Of a stretch of 58,869 nucleotides of DNA, positions 1 through 8,010 are shown piece after piece. Below the pieces are notes generated by a model. That model was not told the origin of the DNA and did not search any database. It saw only the letters and a list, made by a program, of their open reading frames with translations. Made by a program: the position numbers and the translations under genes. The stretch spans positions 1 to 58,869 of the forward strand of contig NZ_KB891224.1 of NCBI RefSeq assembly GCF_000373365.1. The letters run 5' to 3'. The first letter of the stretch is position 1. Each line of letters starts with the position of its first letter. This stretch comes from Parafrankia discariae (GTDB lineage Bacteria > Actinomycetota > Actinomycetes > Frankiales > Frankiaceae).

Positions 1-639
1 CTACTCCCCGCTCTGCTTCATCAGGTAGACGGCGGCCTGCGTGCGGCTCGCCAGGCCGAGCTTCTCCAGAATGCTCGACACGTAGTTCTTCACCGTCTTC
101 TCCGACAACCCCAGCCGCGTGCCGATCTGCCGGTTCGTCAACCCGTCCGCGATCAACTGCAGGATCTCACGCTCCCGCTGGTTCAGCGTCGCCATCGCCG
201 GGTCCTCGTTCGGCCCGTCCCGCAACCGCTCCAACACCCGCCGCGTCACCGACGGCGCCAGCAACGACTGCCCCGACGCCACCGTCCGGATCGCCCCCAC
301 CAGATCGTTGCCCCGGATCTCCTTCAACACGTACCCCGCCGCCCCCGCCATGATCGCCGAGAACAACGCCTCGTCATCGTCATAGGACGTCAGAATCAGG
401 CACGCCACGTCCGGCAACGCCGAACGCACCTCCCGACACACGTCGATGCCGCTGCCATCAGGCAGCCGCCCGTCCAGCACCGCCACATGCGGATGCAACG
501 CGGGAATCCGCCGCAACGCCTCCGCGGCCAGCCCGGCCTCACCGACGACCTCGATATCGTCATGCCGGGCGAGCGTCTGACGCAGACCATTACGCACGAT
601 CTCGTGGTCATCGAGAACGAACACCCGGATCTTCTCCAT
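1..639 (-). CDS. devR: DevR/DosR-like NarL-family response regulator
   Basis: Two-component response regulator of 212 aa. The receiver domain fills about residues 4-120, with acidic pocket D10-D11, phosphoacceptor D56 in VLDGRLPDG, the switch Thr/Ser in LTSYDD and the conserved Lys in VLKEI. A C-terminal LuxR-type HTH (about 150-208) reads LNQREREILQLIADGLTNRQ and ends SRTQAAVY, as in mycobacterial DosR. The frame stays open 32 codons upstream, but only the ATG at 639 gives the canonical receiver N-terminus (MEKIRVFVLDDHE). It is divergent from the kinase operon starting at 1037, and its natural partner is the DevS-like kinase at 2559. By family knowledge it would activate hypoxia/NO/CO-responsive genes; that function here is inference. 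Confidence 0.9.
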   Translation of the reverse strand: MEKIRVFVLDDHEIVRNGLRQTLARHDDIEVVGEAGLAAEALRRIPALHPHVAVLDGRLPDGSGIDVCREVRSALPDVACLILTSYDDDEALFSAIMAGAAGYVLKEIRGNDLVGAIRTVASGQSLLAPSVTRRVLERLRDGPNEDPAMATLNQREREILQLIADGLTNRQIGTRLGLSEKTVKNYVSSILEKLGLASRTQAAVYLMKQSGE

Positions 640-1036
640 GAGCGCGACGATACGGCCTCGAAGTCGCCTCGCCAATCGGCTCTCGCCCGCCAGGACCAAC
701 GGGTGCGCCGGCGGCCCACGCGCCCAGCCGGCCATTCACGCCGCGACCGCTGGTCGGGCGACCGGCCGCCGGCCCGGGCCGTCCGTCAGCGGGCGCTGCC
801 CACCGGCTCACCGTGGTGGTGGATCACTTCCTCTACGGCGTACTGGTGGCCATCGGCGTGTCGTCACCGCCGAGGACTCCCCACTGCCCAGACCCGCGGA
901 CGCGGCGGCGGTCGTCAACCAGCTGCCGCGCGGCGGCGGGCGTCCCGTTGGTCCCACCGGCCCCGGGACCTTTGGCACCCCGGCCGGCCTACTCGAGAAC
1001 GCTGTACCCGGAGCATCCCGGGGGCAGGGTTGAGGC
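640..1036. promoter_or_regulatory. Divergent intergenic region of the devR island
   Basis: This 397-base gap separates the divergent devR-like gene and the phosphotransferase/ATPase gene. I see no convincing gene on either strand. It must carry promoters for both directions. It contains one DosR-box-like site (962-981) placed 55 bases before the rightward start, and a good ribosome binding site (GGGTTGAGGC) just before the ATG at 1037. Confidence 0.5.
962..981. promoter_or_regulatory. Possible DosR-type box
   Basis: The segment CGGGACCTTTGGCACC lies in this interval. Against the mycobacterial DosR consensus TTSGGGACTWWAGTCCCSAA I count 13 of 20 matches, including the whole GGGAC half-site. 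The position upstream of an Rv2004c-like gene suits a DevR-controlled promoter. It is weaker than the site at 4616 and the second half is degenerate. Confidence 0.4.
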
Positions 1037-2548
1037 ATGGGTGCGGCGACGGCAGCGGACACGGTTCTCTCCTCGGCGGCGTCACCGGCGCGCGTCCGGA
1101 CTGGTCCTGGCGGCCCGCCGGCGTCCCAGTGCACACCGGCGGGGCCGCCGGCGCGGCTGGTCGAGACGCACACGTCCGTGCTGGTCTTCCTGGGCGACCG
1201 GGTCTACAAGACCAAGAAGCCGGCCGATCTCGGTTTCCTGGACTTCCGCACCCGGCAGGCCCGCGAGGCCGCCTGCCACGCCGAGGTGGACCTCAACCGG
1301 CGGCTGGCGCCGGACGTCTACCTCGGCGTCGCCGACGTGTTCGGCCCCGACGGGAGCGCCTGCGACCACATGGTCGTCATGCGCCGCCTGCCCGCGGGCC
1401 GGCGGCTGTCCACCCTGGTGACCGCCGGCGGCGACGTCACCGGCGAGCTGCGGGCCGTGGCCCGCCTCCTCGCGGACTTCCACTCCCGCTGCGCCACCTC
1501 CGACCAGATCGCCGACGCCGGCTCCGCCACCACGCTGCGCGGGTTGTGGGAGGAGGGCCTGCGGGGCGTCCAGCCCTATGTGGGCTCCGTCCTCGACGCC
1601 GGCACGATCGAGGCCGTCGGCCGGCTCGCCGGACGCTACCTGGACGGCCGCGAGCCCCTGCTGCGCGAGCGGCAGCGTCGCGGGCTCATCCGCGACGGGC
1701 ACGGCGACCTGCTCGCCGACGACATCTACTGCCTGGACGACGGCCCCCGCGTCCTGGACTGCCTGGAGTTCGACCAGCGCCTGCGCGTCGGCGACGTCCT
1801 GGGTGATATCGCCTTCCTCGCGATGGACCTCGAGCGGCTCGGCCGTTCGGATCTCGCCGCGTACTTCCTGGACCGTTACCGCGAGTACTCCGCCGAGACC
1901 CATCCGAGGTCGCTGGAGCACCTCTACGTCGCGTACCGGGCGTTCGTGCGCTGCAAGGTCGCCTGCGCCCGGCACGAGCAGGGTGACAGATCAGCCGCCG
2001 CGCAGGCCCGGGCCCTGGCCTCGCTGGCGCTCGTGAGCCTGCGTCACGGACGGGTTCGGCTCGTGCTGGTCGGCGGGGCCCGCGGGTCGGGTCGCGGTGA
2101 GCTGGCCGCCGACCTCGCCGAGGCGGAGGGCTGGACACTGCTGCGCGCCGAGACCACCGGCGCCGGTCCGGGCCAGGCGACCAGCGGCGTGTCTGACGCC
2201 GGGTACTCTGACGCCGGATACGAGGAGCTGCTGCGGCGCGCGCGCATCGCGGCCGAGCGTGGCGAGACGGTCATCCTCGACGCGCCCTGGGCCCGGCGCG
2301 GCGAGCGGGAGCGCGCCGCCGCGATCGCCCGCGCCACCGCGGCGGATCTCGTCCAGCTCCGGTGTGCGCATCCCGACCACACCCGGCCCGGTACACGACC
2401 GGCCCCGGAACCGCGGCCGGGCACCCGGTCCGACACCGGGCACACCGACGAGCTCGCCGGCGCCGACCCGTGGCCCGAGGCGAGGACCCTGCGCCACACG
2501 ACGGAGACCGACGCCATCCTGAGGGCGGCGCGACGGGCCACGGGGTGA
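1037..2548 (+). CDS. Aminoglycoside-phosphotransferase-like / AAA-type ATP-binding fusion protein (Rv2004c-like)
   Basis: A 503-aa two-domain protein. Residues about 40-330 form an APH/choline-kinase-like domain with the Lys-rich nucleotide segment VYKTKKPADLGFLDF, the catalytic-loop motif RDGHGDLLADDIY and the metal-loop-like motif DCLEFDQ. Residues about 340-503 are a P-loop kinase domain (COG0645 type). Its Walker A reads GGARGSGRGEL, so the usual Lys and Ser/Thr of GxxGxGK[ST] are Arg and Gly, and nucleotide hydrolysis there may be lost. A small tandem repeat encodes SDAGYSDAGY. The mycobacterial homologue Rv2004c is a DosR-regulon protein of unknown substrate, which fits the flanking DevR and DevS genes. 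The next gene starts 11 bases downstream, so they are probably co-transcribed. Confidence 0.8.
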   Translation: MGAATAADTVLSSAASPARVRTGPGGPPASQCTPAGPPARLVETHTSVLVFLGDRVYKTKKPADLGFLDFRTRQAREAACHAEVDLNRRLAPDVYLGVADVFGPDGSACDHMVVMRRLPAGRRLSTLVTAGGDVTGELRAVARLLADFHSRCATSDQIADAGSATTLRGLWEEGLRGVQPYVGSVLDAGTIEAVGRLAGRYLDGREPLLRERQRRGLIRDGHGDLLADDIYCLDDGPRVLDCLEFDQRLRVGDVLGDIAFLAMDLERLGRSDLAAYFLDRYREYSAETHPRSLEHLYVAYRAFVRCKVACARHEQGDRSAAAQARALASLALVSLRHGRVRLVLVGGARGSGRGELAADLAEAEGWTLLRAETTGAGPGQATSGVSDAGYSDAGYEELLRRARIAAERGETVILDAPWARRGERERAAAIARATAADLVQLRCAHPDHTRPGTRPAPEPRPGTRSDTGHTDELAGADPWPEARTLRHTTETDAILRAARRATG

Positions 2549-2558
2549 GGCGACGATC

Positions 2559-4520
2559 GTGGAACCCGGGCCGCGGCGCTCCCGCCTCGCGTATCGTGCT
2601 CGCGTGGCGGCAAGATCCGAATCCCCGGCCCCGTACCGGTCGGGCCAGACACCGGCGGCCGACCCGTCCGACGGGGAGTCCCCGTGGGCGTCGCCGGGCG
2701 TACCGGCGTCCACCGAGCCGCCTCCCGGCGACGGCCTGATGTTCCCCACGGTGGCCCGGCTGGAACTCGACGACCTGCTCAGCCAGCTCGTCGAGCGCGC
2801 CCAGGACGTCCTCGCCACCCAGGGCCGGCTGCGCGGCCTGCTCCAGGCGAACCGGGTCATCGCCACCGACCTGCGGCTGCCCGTCCTGCTCCGGCACATC
2901 GTCGAGGCCGCGACGGATCTGCTCGGTGCCCGCTACGGCGCCCTGGGCGTCGTCGCCCCCGACCGCACCCTCGAGGAGTTCGTCCACGTCGGCATGACCG
3001 ACGCCGACGTGGAGCGGATCGGCCACCTGCCCACCGGTCACGGCCTGCTCGGCATCCTGATCGACGACCCGCGTCCCCGCCGCGCCGACAACATCTCTCT
3101 CGACCCGGCTTCCCAGGGCTTCCCGGCCGGGCATCCACCGATGCGGACCTTCCTGGGCGTCCCGATCACGGTGCGCGGCGAGGTGTTCGGCAATCTCTAC
3201 CTGACCGACAAACGGGACGGCATCCCGTTCACCGCCGAGGACGAGGAACTCGCCCAGGCTCTGGCCGCCAACGCCGGCGTGGCGATCGCGAACGCGCGGC
3301 TCTACCACGAGGCGCAGCAGCGCCACCTGTGGATGACCGCCTCCGCGGAGATCAGCCGCCAGCTGATGATCGGCGCCGACAACACGCTCGCCGCCCTCGC
3401 GCACCGCATCCAGGAGGTCGCCGACGCCCCCTTCGTCGCCCTCGCGCTGTGCGCCGGAGACCGTGGCGACCAGGGCGGGGCGCCGGCGGACCGCCGGAAC
3501 GAGACAGACCACCAGAACGAGACGGACCACCAGAACGGCACGGACCGTGGGAACGACGCCGGGCACGCCCGCATCGCCATCGCCGTCACCGGGGCCGACG
3601 ACACCGCCGCGCCCGACGGCCGGGTCGGCCGACTGATCCCCCTCGAGCACACCCTGACCGGCCGGGTGATCGCCGAGCAGCAGGCTCTCCGCGTCGACGA
3701 CGCGGAGCTCGACGCGCTCCCCGCCGAGCGCGCGGCACGCACCGGGCCGCTCATGGTCGTCCCGCTCGTGGCCGGCGGCGACCAGTGCGGCGGGGTGCTG
3801 CTCATCGGCCGCGACCGCGGCGCCCGGGCCTTCACCGACGGCGACCTCGACATGGCCACCAGCTTCGGCGGTCACATCGCCGTCGCCCTCGAGCTCGCCC
3901 GGGCCAGGGCCGACCAGGAACACCTGCGTGTCCTCGCCGACCGCGGCCGGATCGCCCGCGACCTGCACGACCACGTCATCCAGCGCATGTTCGCCGTGGC
4001 GCTCGGCATGCAGGATCTCGCCCAGTACGAGAACCCGTCCAACGCCGACCGGCTCAACGGCTACGTCGAGGACATCGACGCGACCATCAAGGACATCCGC
4101 CGCTCCATCTTCGAACTGCGCGGGCAGGGCCCGACCAAGCGCGGCCGCCTGCGCGCCGCCCTCGACAAGATCGCGGAGGATGTGCGGCCCGCCCTCGGGT
4201 TCGCTCCCACCATCTCCCTGACCGGCCCGCTCGACACGGTCGTGGACGAGCAGCTCACCGACCATCTGCTCGCGGTCGTCCGCGAGGCCCTCACGAACAC
4301 CGCCCGCCACGCCCACGCGACCGGCGTCGAGGTGCAGCTGGCCGTGGACGGGGACATGGTCACCCTCGACGCCGTCGACAACGGCGTCGGCCTGGGTGAC
4401 TCCACCCGCCGCAGCGGCCTGGACAACCTGCGCGCCCGGGCCGAGAGCCTCGGCGGCACCTTCACCGCCACGGCCCGGTCCACCGGCGGCACCCACCTCC
4501 GGTGGACCGCGCCCCTCTGA
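2559..4520 (+). CDS. devS: DevS/DosS-like sensor histidine kinase (GAF-GAF-HisKA_3-HATPase)
   Basis: A 653-aa soluble sensor kinase starting at GTG 2559, 11 bases after the preceding stop; an internal ATG near 2740 cannot be excluded. GAF-A (about 105-250) holds the motif GHPPMRTFLGVP. Its His192 aligns with the proximal heme ligand of mycobacterial DosS, and the flanking GRARYGALGV-like, FVHVG and LYLTDK motifs also match. GAF-B (about 265-450) carries a hydrophilic insertion made of 18-base repeats. The dimerisation/phosphoacceptor motif ARDLHDHVIQRM has His470, followed by an N-box REALTNTARHA and G-box DNGVGL. There are no membrane segments, so it is cytoplasmic and should sense redox state or diatomic gases and phosphorylate the DevR-like regulator. 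Gas sensing is inferred from the heme-site conservation. Confidence 0.88.
   Translation: MEPGPRRSRLAYRARVAARSESPAPYRSGQTPAADPSDGESPWASPGVPASTEPPPGDGLMFPTVARLELDDLLSQLVERAQDVLATQGRLRGLLQANRVIATDLRLPVLLRHIVEAATDLLGARYGALGVVAPDRTLEEFVHVGMTDADVERIGHLPTGHGLLGILIDDPRPRRADNISLDPASQGFPAGHPPMRTFLGVPITVRGEVFGNLYLTDKRDGIPFTAEDEELAQALAANAGVAIANARLYHEAQQRHLWMTASAEISRQLMIGADNTLAALAHRIQEVADAPFVALALCAGDRGDQGGAPADRRNETDHQNETDHQNGTDRGNDAGHARIAIAVTGADDTAAPDGRVGRLIPLEHTLTGRVIAEQQALRVDDAELDALPAERAARTGPLMVVPLVAGGDQCGGVLLIGRDRGARAFTDGDLDMATSFGGHIAVALELARARADQEHLRVLADRGRIARDLHDHVIQRMFAVALGMQDLAQYENPSNADRLNGYVEDIDATIKDIRRSIFELRGQGPTKRGRLRAALDKIAEDVRPALGFAPTISLTGPLDTVVDEQLTDHLLAVVREALTNTARHAHATGVEVQLAVDGDMVTLDAVDNGVGLGDSTRRSGLDNLRARAESLGGTFTATARSTGGTHLRWTAPL
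3498..3551 (+). repeat. Tandem 18-bp repeat inside the GAF-B region
   Basis: Two near-identical units of 18 bases (3498-3515 and 3516-3533, one mismatch) and a third diverged unit (3534-3551) encode NETDHQ-NETDHQ-NGTDRG. They sit in an extra surface loop of the second GAF domain of the DevS-like kinase. The composition is unlike the rest of the domain, which suggests recent slippage expansion. Confidence 0.8.
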
Positions 4521-4615
4521 TTCCGCCGGCACGTTTCTTCCGTATGCGCACGACCCGTCGGACGAGCGGGCCCGCACGGACGTCCACCGAATTCCGCCCC
4601 GTCCGTGGGGCAGCG

Positions 4616-4641
4616 GTTCTCGGGACCATGGTCCTGAGAAC
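4616..4641. promoter_or_regulatory. DosR-type box, 26-bp near-perfect palindrome
   Basis: The left half is GTTCTCGGGACCA and the right half TGGTCCTGAGAAC. They are reverse complements except for one position. The core CGGGACCATGGTCC matches 15 of 20 positions of the DosR consensus, including GGGAC and GTCC half-sites at the correct spacing. It lies 127 bases upstream of the universal stress gene at 4768, in a non-coding stretch, where a DevR activator site would be expected. Confidence 0.65.
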
Positions 4642-4767
4642 CCGTGGCCCTGGACCGGGCACCGCCAATCAAAAGACGGATGTTCCGTTCCGTCCACGGT
4701 GGGACATTCGAACGAGCGGAATTCGGACTGACGGCCCCCGGCCGTCAGCAGAGACGGGCGGTAGGAC

Positions 4768-5649
4768 ATGAGCGGCGCGATTCTCGTCGGCGTGGACGGT
4801 TCGACGGGTTCGGAGGACGCGCTTCGGTGGGCGTTACGCGAGGCGCGGCTGCGCGGCCGCGCCATCATCGCCCTGCTGGCGTGGGGCGGGGACGGGCTGC
4901 AGCGCGAGGTGCACCGCCGCGCCCTGCGGGCCGACCACACCGACCTCGCGACCGCGGCGTCCACCGCGCTGGACCAGGCGGTCGACCGCGCGGGCCTGGC
5001 GGAGGCCGAGGTGAGCCGCCTCGTCGTCGACGCCTCGCCGGTGGCCGCGCTGGAGGAGAACTCGGCCGACGTCGAGATGATCGTCGTCGGGTCGCACGGT
5101 CACGGTCCGGTTCACCGCGCGCTGGCGGGGTCGGTCGCCCAGGGCGTGGTCAACCACGCGCGCGTCCCGGTCGTCGTCGTCCGGGGAGCGACCGAGGGGC
5201 CCCCGGCGCCGCGCCCGGTCATCGTCGGCGTCGACGGTTCGGGGAACTCGGTCGGCGCGCTGCGCTGGGCCGCCGAGGCCGCCGCGCTACGCCGGGCACC
5301 GCTGCGGGTCGTCCACGCGCTGGGCCACACCGACGTGCCTTACCCGGAACTGATCATCGCCGGGCAGTCGGATCTGCTCCACCGGGCCCAGGAGACGCTG
5401 GACGAGATCGTGGCGAAGGGCCTGGCCGGGGCCGGTGAGATCGTCGTCGACACGGTGGTCACGCCGGAGGCGCCCAGCGCCGTCCTGCTGCGCGAGACCG
5501 AGAACGCGCAGCTCCTCGTGGTCGGTCATCGCGGCCGGGGCGGCTTCGCCGAACTGCTGCTCGGCTCGGTCAGCCACCAGAGCATCCTGCACGCGCGCTG
5601 CCCGGTGGCCGTCGTGCCGGGCGAGGCCCGGACCACCGGCACGGGATGA
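4768..5649 (+). CDS. Universal stress protein, tandem UspA domains (first copy)
   Basis: A 293-aa protein made of two UspA folds (about 4-143 and 153-288). Each has the N-terminal signature GVDGSTGSEDALRWA / GVDGSGNSVGALRWA and the ATP-binding glycine motif, GSHGHGPVHRALAGSVAQ and GHRGRGGFAELLLGSVSHQ respectively. The length and two-domain plan match mycobacterial Rv2005c/Rv2623 proteins, which bind ATP and belong to the DosR regulon. The ATG at 4768 is preceded by GGGCGGTAGGAC. The DosR-type palindrome upstream and the location after the DevS-like gene suggest induction under oxygen limitation. The second copy lies at 6841. Confidence 0.92.
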   Translation: MSGAILVGVDGSTGSEDALRWALREARLRGRAIIALLAWGGDGLQREVHRRALRADHTDLATAASTALDQAVDRAGLAEAEVSRLVVDASPVAALEENSADVEMIVVGSHGHGPVHRALAGSVAQGVVNHARVPVVVVRGATEGPPAPRPVIVGVDGSGNSVGALRWAAEAAALRRAPLRVVHALGHTDVPYPELIIAGQSDLLHRAQETLDEIVAKGLAGAGEIVVDTVVTPEAPSAVLLRETENAQLLVVGHRGRGGFAELLLGSVSHQSILHARCPVAVVPGEARTTGTG

Positions 5650-5710
5650 CCATCTCGGGCTCCGGGTAGCCCTACGGGTACGCAGGCGGGCACCATTCGT
5701 GACCGCGAGA

Positions 5711-5746
5711 CGTCCGGTGGGACGGGGGACGCCGGCCCACCGGACG
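5711..5746. terminator. Perfect 11-bp inverted repeat between usp and CBS genes
   Basis: The arm CGTCCGGTGGG (5711-5721) is exactly complementary to CCCACCGGACG (5736-5746) with a 14-base loop. It lies 61 bases after the usp stop and 46 before the CBS start. No T-run follows, so it could be an attenuator or an mRNA-stabilising hairpin as well as a terminator. Confidence 0.55.
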
Positions 5747-5792
5747 ATCCCAGAGGGAACGGCTGCTGCCCCATCAGGTGGAGGCGGTGAGC

Positions 5793-6620
5793 ATGAGCGA
5801 CATTCGCAGCGCGATCACCAGGCAGCCGGTCGTCGTGGACCGGAGGACCCCGATCCGGGACGCGGCCCGAGAGATGGAGCGCCAGGGGGTGGGCGCGCTC
5901 CTCGTCGTGGAGGACGACGACAACCTGGTCGGGATCGTCACCGACCGGGACATCGTCCTGCGCGGTGTCGCGCGCGGTGTCTCCCCGGACGACCCGATCG
6001 AGGCGCTGACGACCACCGAGGTGATCACGATTCCCGGTGCCGTCGACATCGAACGCGCCTACCGGGTGTTCCGCGACCACGCCTTCCGCCGGCTCCCGGT
6101 GATGGAGGGCCGGCGGGCCGTCGGCCTGCTCTCCCTCGACGACCTGCTCATCCGCAACGAACGCCAGGTCTCCAACCTCGTCCACCCACTGGCCGACGAG
6201 GTGCTCACGCCACACCACGAGGCAGGTCCGCCGCGGTCCGCGCCCAGGGCGCCGGCCGGGTCCGCCGCGCCGGCCCCGGTCACCACGCCCGGTGTGCCCG
6301 GCGTGCCCGGCACGACCGCGCGTACCTCCGGCGGCAGCGGCGACGGCGACGGCGGTGTGGAGACGGAACCCGGCGCGGTGCCCGAGCTTCCGCCCCGGCG
6401 CAGGCAGATGCGCGCCGCCCCCGGCGACACACTGGTCGTGCACAGCGGTGCCACCCGGCAGCCTGACCGGACCGGGGAGATCTTCGAGGTCCGTTCGCCC
6501 GCGGGGGACCCGCCGTTCGCGGTGCGCTGGACCGACACCGGTCACGTCAGCTTCATCTATCCCGGGCCCGACGCGGAGGTACGTCACCACGGCGAGCCCG
6601 CCCACAGCGCCACCCACTGA
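5793..6620 (+). CDS. CBS-pair protein fused to a DUF1918 domain
   Basis: A 275-aa protein. Two CBS motifs occupy about residues 1-125 (LVVEDDDNLVGIVTDRDIVL and LPVMEGRRAVGLLSLDDLL), as in Hrp1-type DosR-regulon proteins. After a Pro/Gly/Ala-rich linker comes a C-terminal DUF1918 domain (about 205-270: MRAAPGDTLVVHSG, FEVRSPAGDPPFAVRWTDTGHVSFIYPGPDAEV). CBS pairs bind adenine nucleotides or other ligands; DUF1918 is a small SH3-like domain common in actinobacteria. The ATG at 5793 is chosen because GGAGG (5780-5784) is ideally spaced; a GTG at 5778 overlaps that site. The gene sits between two stress-protein genes, so a dormancy role is inferred. Confidence 0.85.
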   Translation: MSDIRSAITRQPVVVDRRTPIRDAAREMERQGVGALLVVEDDDNLVGIVTDRDIVLRGVARGVSPDDPIEALTTTEVITIPGAVDIERAYRVFRDHAFRRLPVMEGRRAVGLLSLDDLLIRNERQVSNLVHPLADEVLTPHHEAGPPRSAPRAPAGSAAPAPVTTPGVPGVPGTTARTSGGSGDGDGGVETEPGAVPELPPRRRQMRAAPGDTLVVHSGATRQPDRTGEIFEVRSPAGDPPFAVRWTDTGHVSFIYPGPDAEVRHHGEPAHSATH

Positions 6621-6714
6621 CAGTCCGTGACGGGCCGGGCCGGACCGCCGCCCACGCGCACGCACGTGACGGGCCAGCGGCCGACCCGTCAACGGAGCGA
6701 GTGGTCGGCCCGCC

Positions 6715-6734
6715 CGCGGGCCGAAGGTCCGGTC
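6715..6734. promoter_or_regulatory. Possible weak DosR-type box
   Basis: The core CGGGCCGAAGGTCCGG resembles the stronger site at 4616 (CGGGACCATGGTCCTG) and gives about 12 of 20 matches to the DosR consensus. It lies 107 bases upstream of the second usp gene. It overlaps a short inverted repeat (CGAAGGTC 6722-6729 with GACCTTCG 6743-6750), so it may instead be part of a hairpin. Confidence 0.3.
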
Positions 6735-6840
6735 GGGCCGCCGACCTTCGCCGGTTCAGACGCCGCTGTCTCTGCCGCACGCTGAGACCAGCCCCTTCGG
6801 GCCCACCCGATCGGACGGTCGACAGCCGCAGGAGGCCATC

Positions 6841-7719
6841 GTGAGCGCCGGAAGCACCCGAACAATCCTTGTTGGAATCGACGGCTCCGCGGGGTCGGAG
6901 GCCGCCCTGCGCTGGGCCGTGGAGGCGGCCCGGACCGAGCACCGACCCGTCACCGCCCTGCTGGGCTGGACGGCCGACGGCCTGCCGCGGCCGGTCTACC
7001 GGGCCGCGGTCAACGCCGACCACGCGGGCCTCGCGGCGGCCGCCGCCGCGATGCTCGACCGGACGATCGAGCGGGTGCCGCTGCCCGACCCGCCGATCGA
7101 GCTGCGCAGGATCGTCGTCGACCAGGATCCGGTGGACGCGCTCGTCGCGGAGGCGAAGAACGCCTCCCTGACCGTGATCGGAGCCCGCGGCCCGGGACTG
7201 GCCCACCGCATCCTGGCCGGCTCCGTCGCCCAGCAGCTCCTGCACCACTGCTCCGGGCCGGTGGTCGTCGTCCGCGGCACCGTCACCGGCCCGCGACCCG
7301 ACCGGCGGCCGATCGTGGTCGGGGTGGACGGCTCAGCGCCGTCGCAGGCCGCGGTTCGCTGGGCCGCGGTCTGGGCCGCCGAGCGCGGCGCCCCGCTGCA
7401 CCTCGTGCACGGTTTCCGCAGCAACATCACCACGTTCGGCGTGCCTCTGGACGAGTTCTACCCCTCGCTGCGCACGGGCGCCGAGCAGCTCCTCGCCGAC
7501 GTCGCGACCGCCGACCTCGACGACGACTCCGGTGTCGAGGTCAGCCTGCAGGCGGTCGACGACACCCCGACCCGCGCCCTGCTGAACGCCTCGGCCCACG
7601 CGCAGCTCCTGGTGGTCGGCACGCGCGGGCGCGGCGGCTTCACCGAACTGGTGCTCGGCTCCACCGCCCACCAGTGCGTGCTGCACGCCGCCTGCCCCGT
7701 GGCCGTCATCCACGGCTGA
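6841..7719 (+). CDS. Universal stress protein, tandem UspA domains (second copy)
   Basis: A 292-aa protein with two UspA domains (about 7-145 and 155-290). Signatures are GIDGSAGSEAALRWA and GVDGSAPSQAAVRWA. The second domain has the full nucleotide motif GTRGRGGFTELVLGSTAHQ, while the first (GARGPGLAHRILAGSVAQQ) is slightly altered. It starts at GTG 6841 behind a strong AGGAGG. It is clearly a paralogue of the protein at 4768 in length and layout but diverged, so the duplication is not recent. It likely belongs to the same DevR-controlled stress cluster. Confidence 0.92.
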   Translation: MSAGSTRTILVGIDGSAGSEAALRWAVEAARTEHRPVTALLGWTADGLPRPVYRAAVNADHAGLAAAAAAMLDRTIERVPLPDPPIELRRIVVDQDPVDALVAEAKNASLTVIGARGPGLAHRILAGSVAQQLLHHCSGPVVVVRGTVTGPRPDRRPIVVGVDGSAPSQAAVRWAAVWAAERGAPLHLVHGFRSNITTFGVPLDEFYPSLRTGAEQLLADVATADLDDDSGVEVSLQAVDDTPTRALLNASAHAQLLVVGTRGRGGFTELVLGSTAHQCVLHAACPVAVIHG

Positions 7720-8010
7720 ACGGCCACGCCGACCCGCCCAGCCCGTTCCGGTCACGTCCGACCACCGAAGCCGGACCACGAGCGGCGGTGTCCGGCATGA
7801 CGACCGAAACAGCGAGCGACGGCTCCCCCGACGGGTTGAGCGGCCGGTAGGCCGCCCGCCGCCTCGTCGCCGGCGGTCCCGACGAACTGCCGCGGCACGG
7901 GGGCCGAAGCGGCCACGGAAGTCCCTGGACCGCCACGACCCGCGGGGAGGCCCCGGGCCGTCGGACGCCCCACCGGGCGTGCCGTTCGGGGCACCCGGGA
8001 CGATGCGGCC

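Noticed and set aside
487-1806. 439-codon plus-strand frame crossing the devR gene, the intergenic gap and the phosphotransferase gene
   Set aside because: Arg/Pro-rich shadow. It conflicts with two recognisable genes and has no domain pattern.
4681-4725. Second DosR-type box near GTCCACGGTGGGAC
   Set aside because: The half-sites are inverted in the wrong orientation (GTCC...GGAC rather than GGGAC...GTCCC).
2271-4964. Very long open frame (about 897 codons) on the minus strand opposite the DevS-like gene
   Set aside because: It lies antisense to a clear histidine kinase, has Arg/Gly-rich composition without any family motif, and reflects the third-base GC bias of the real gene.
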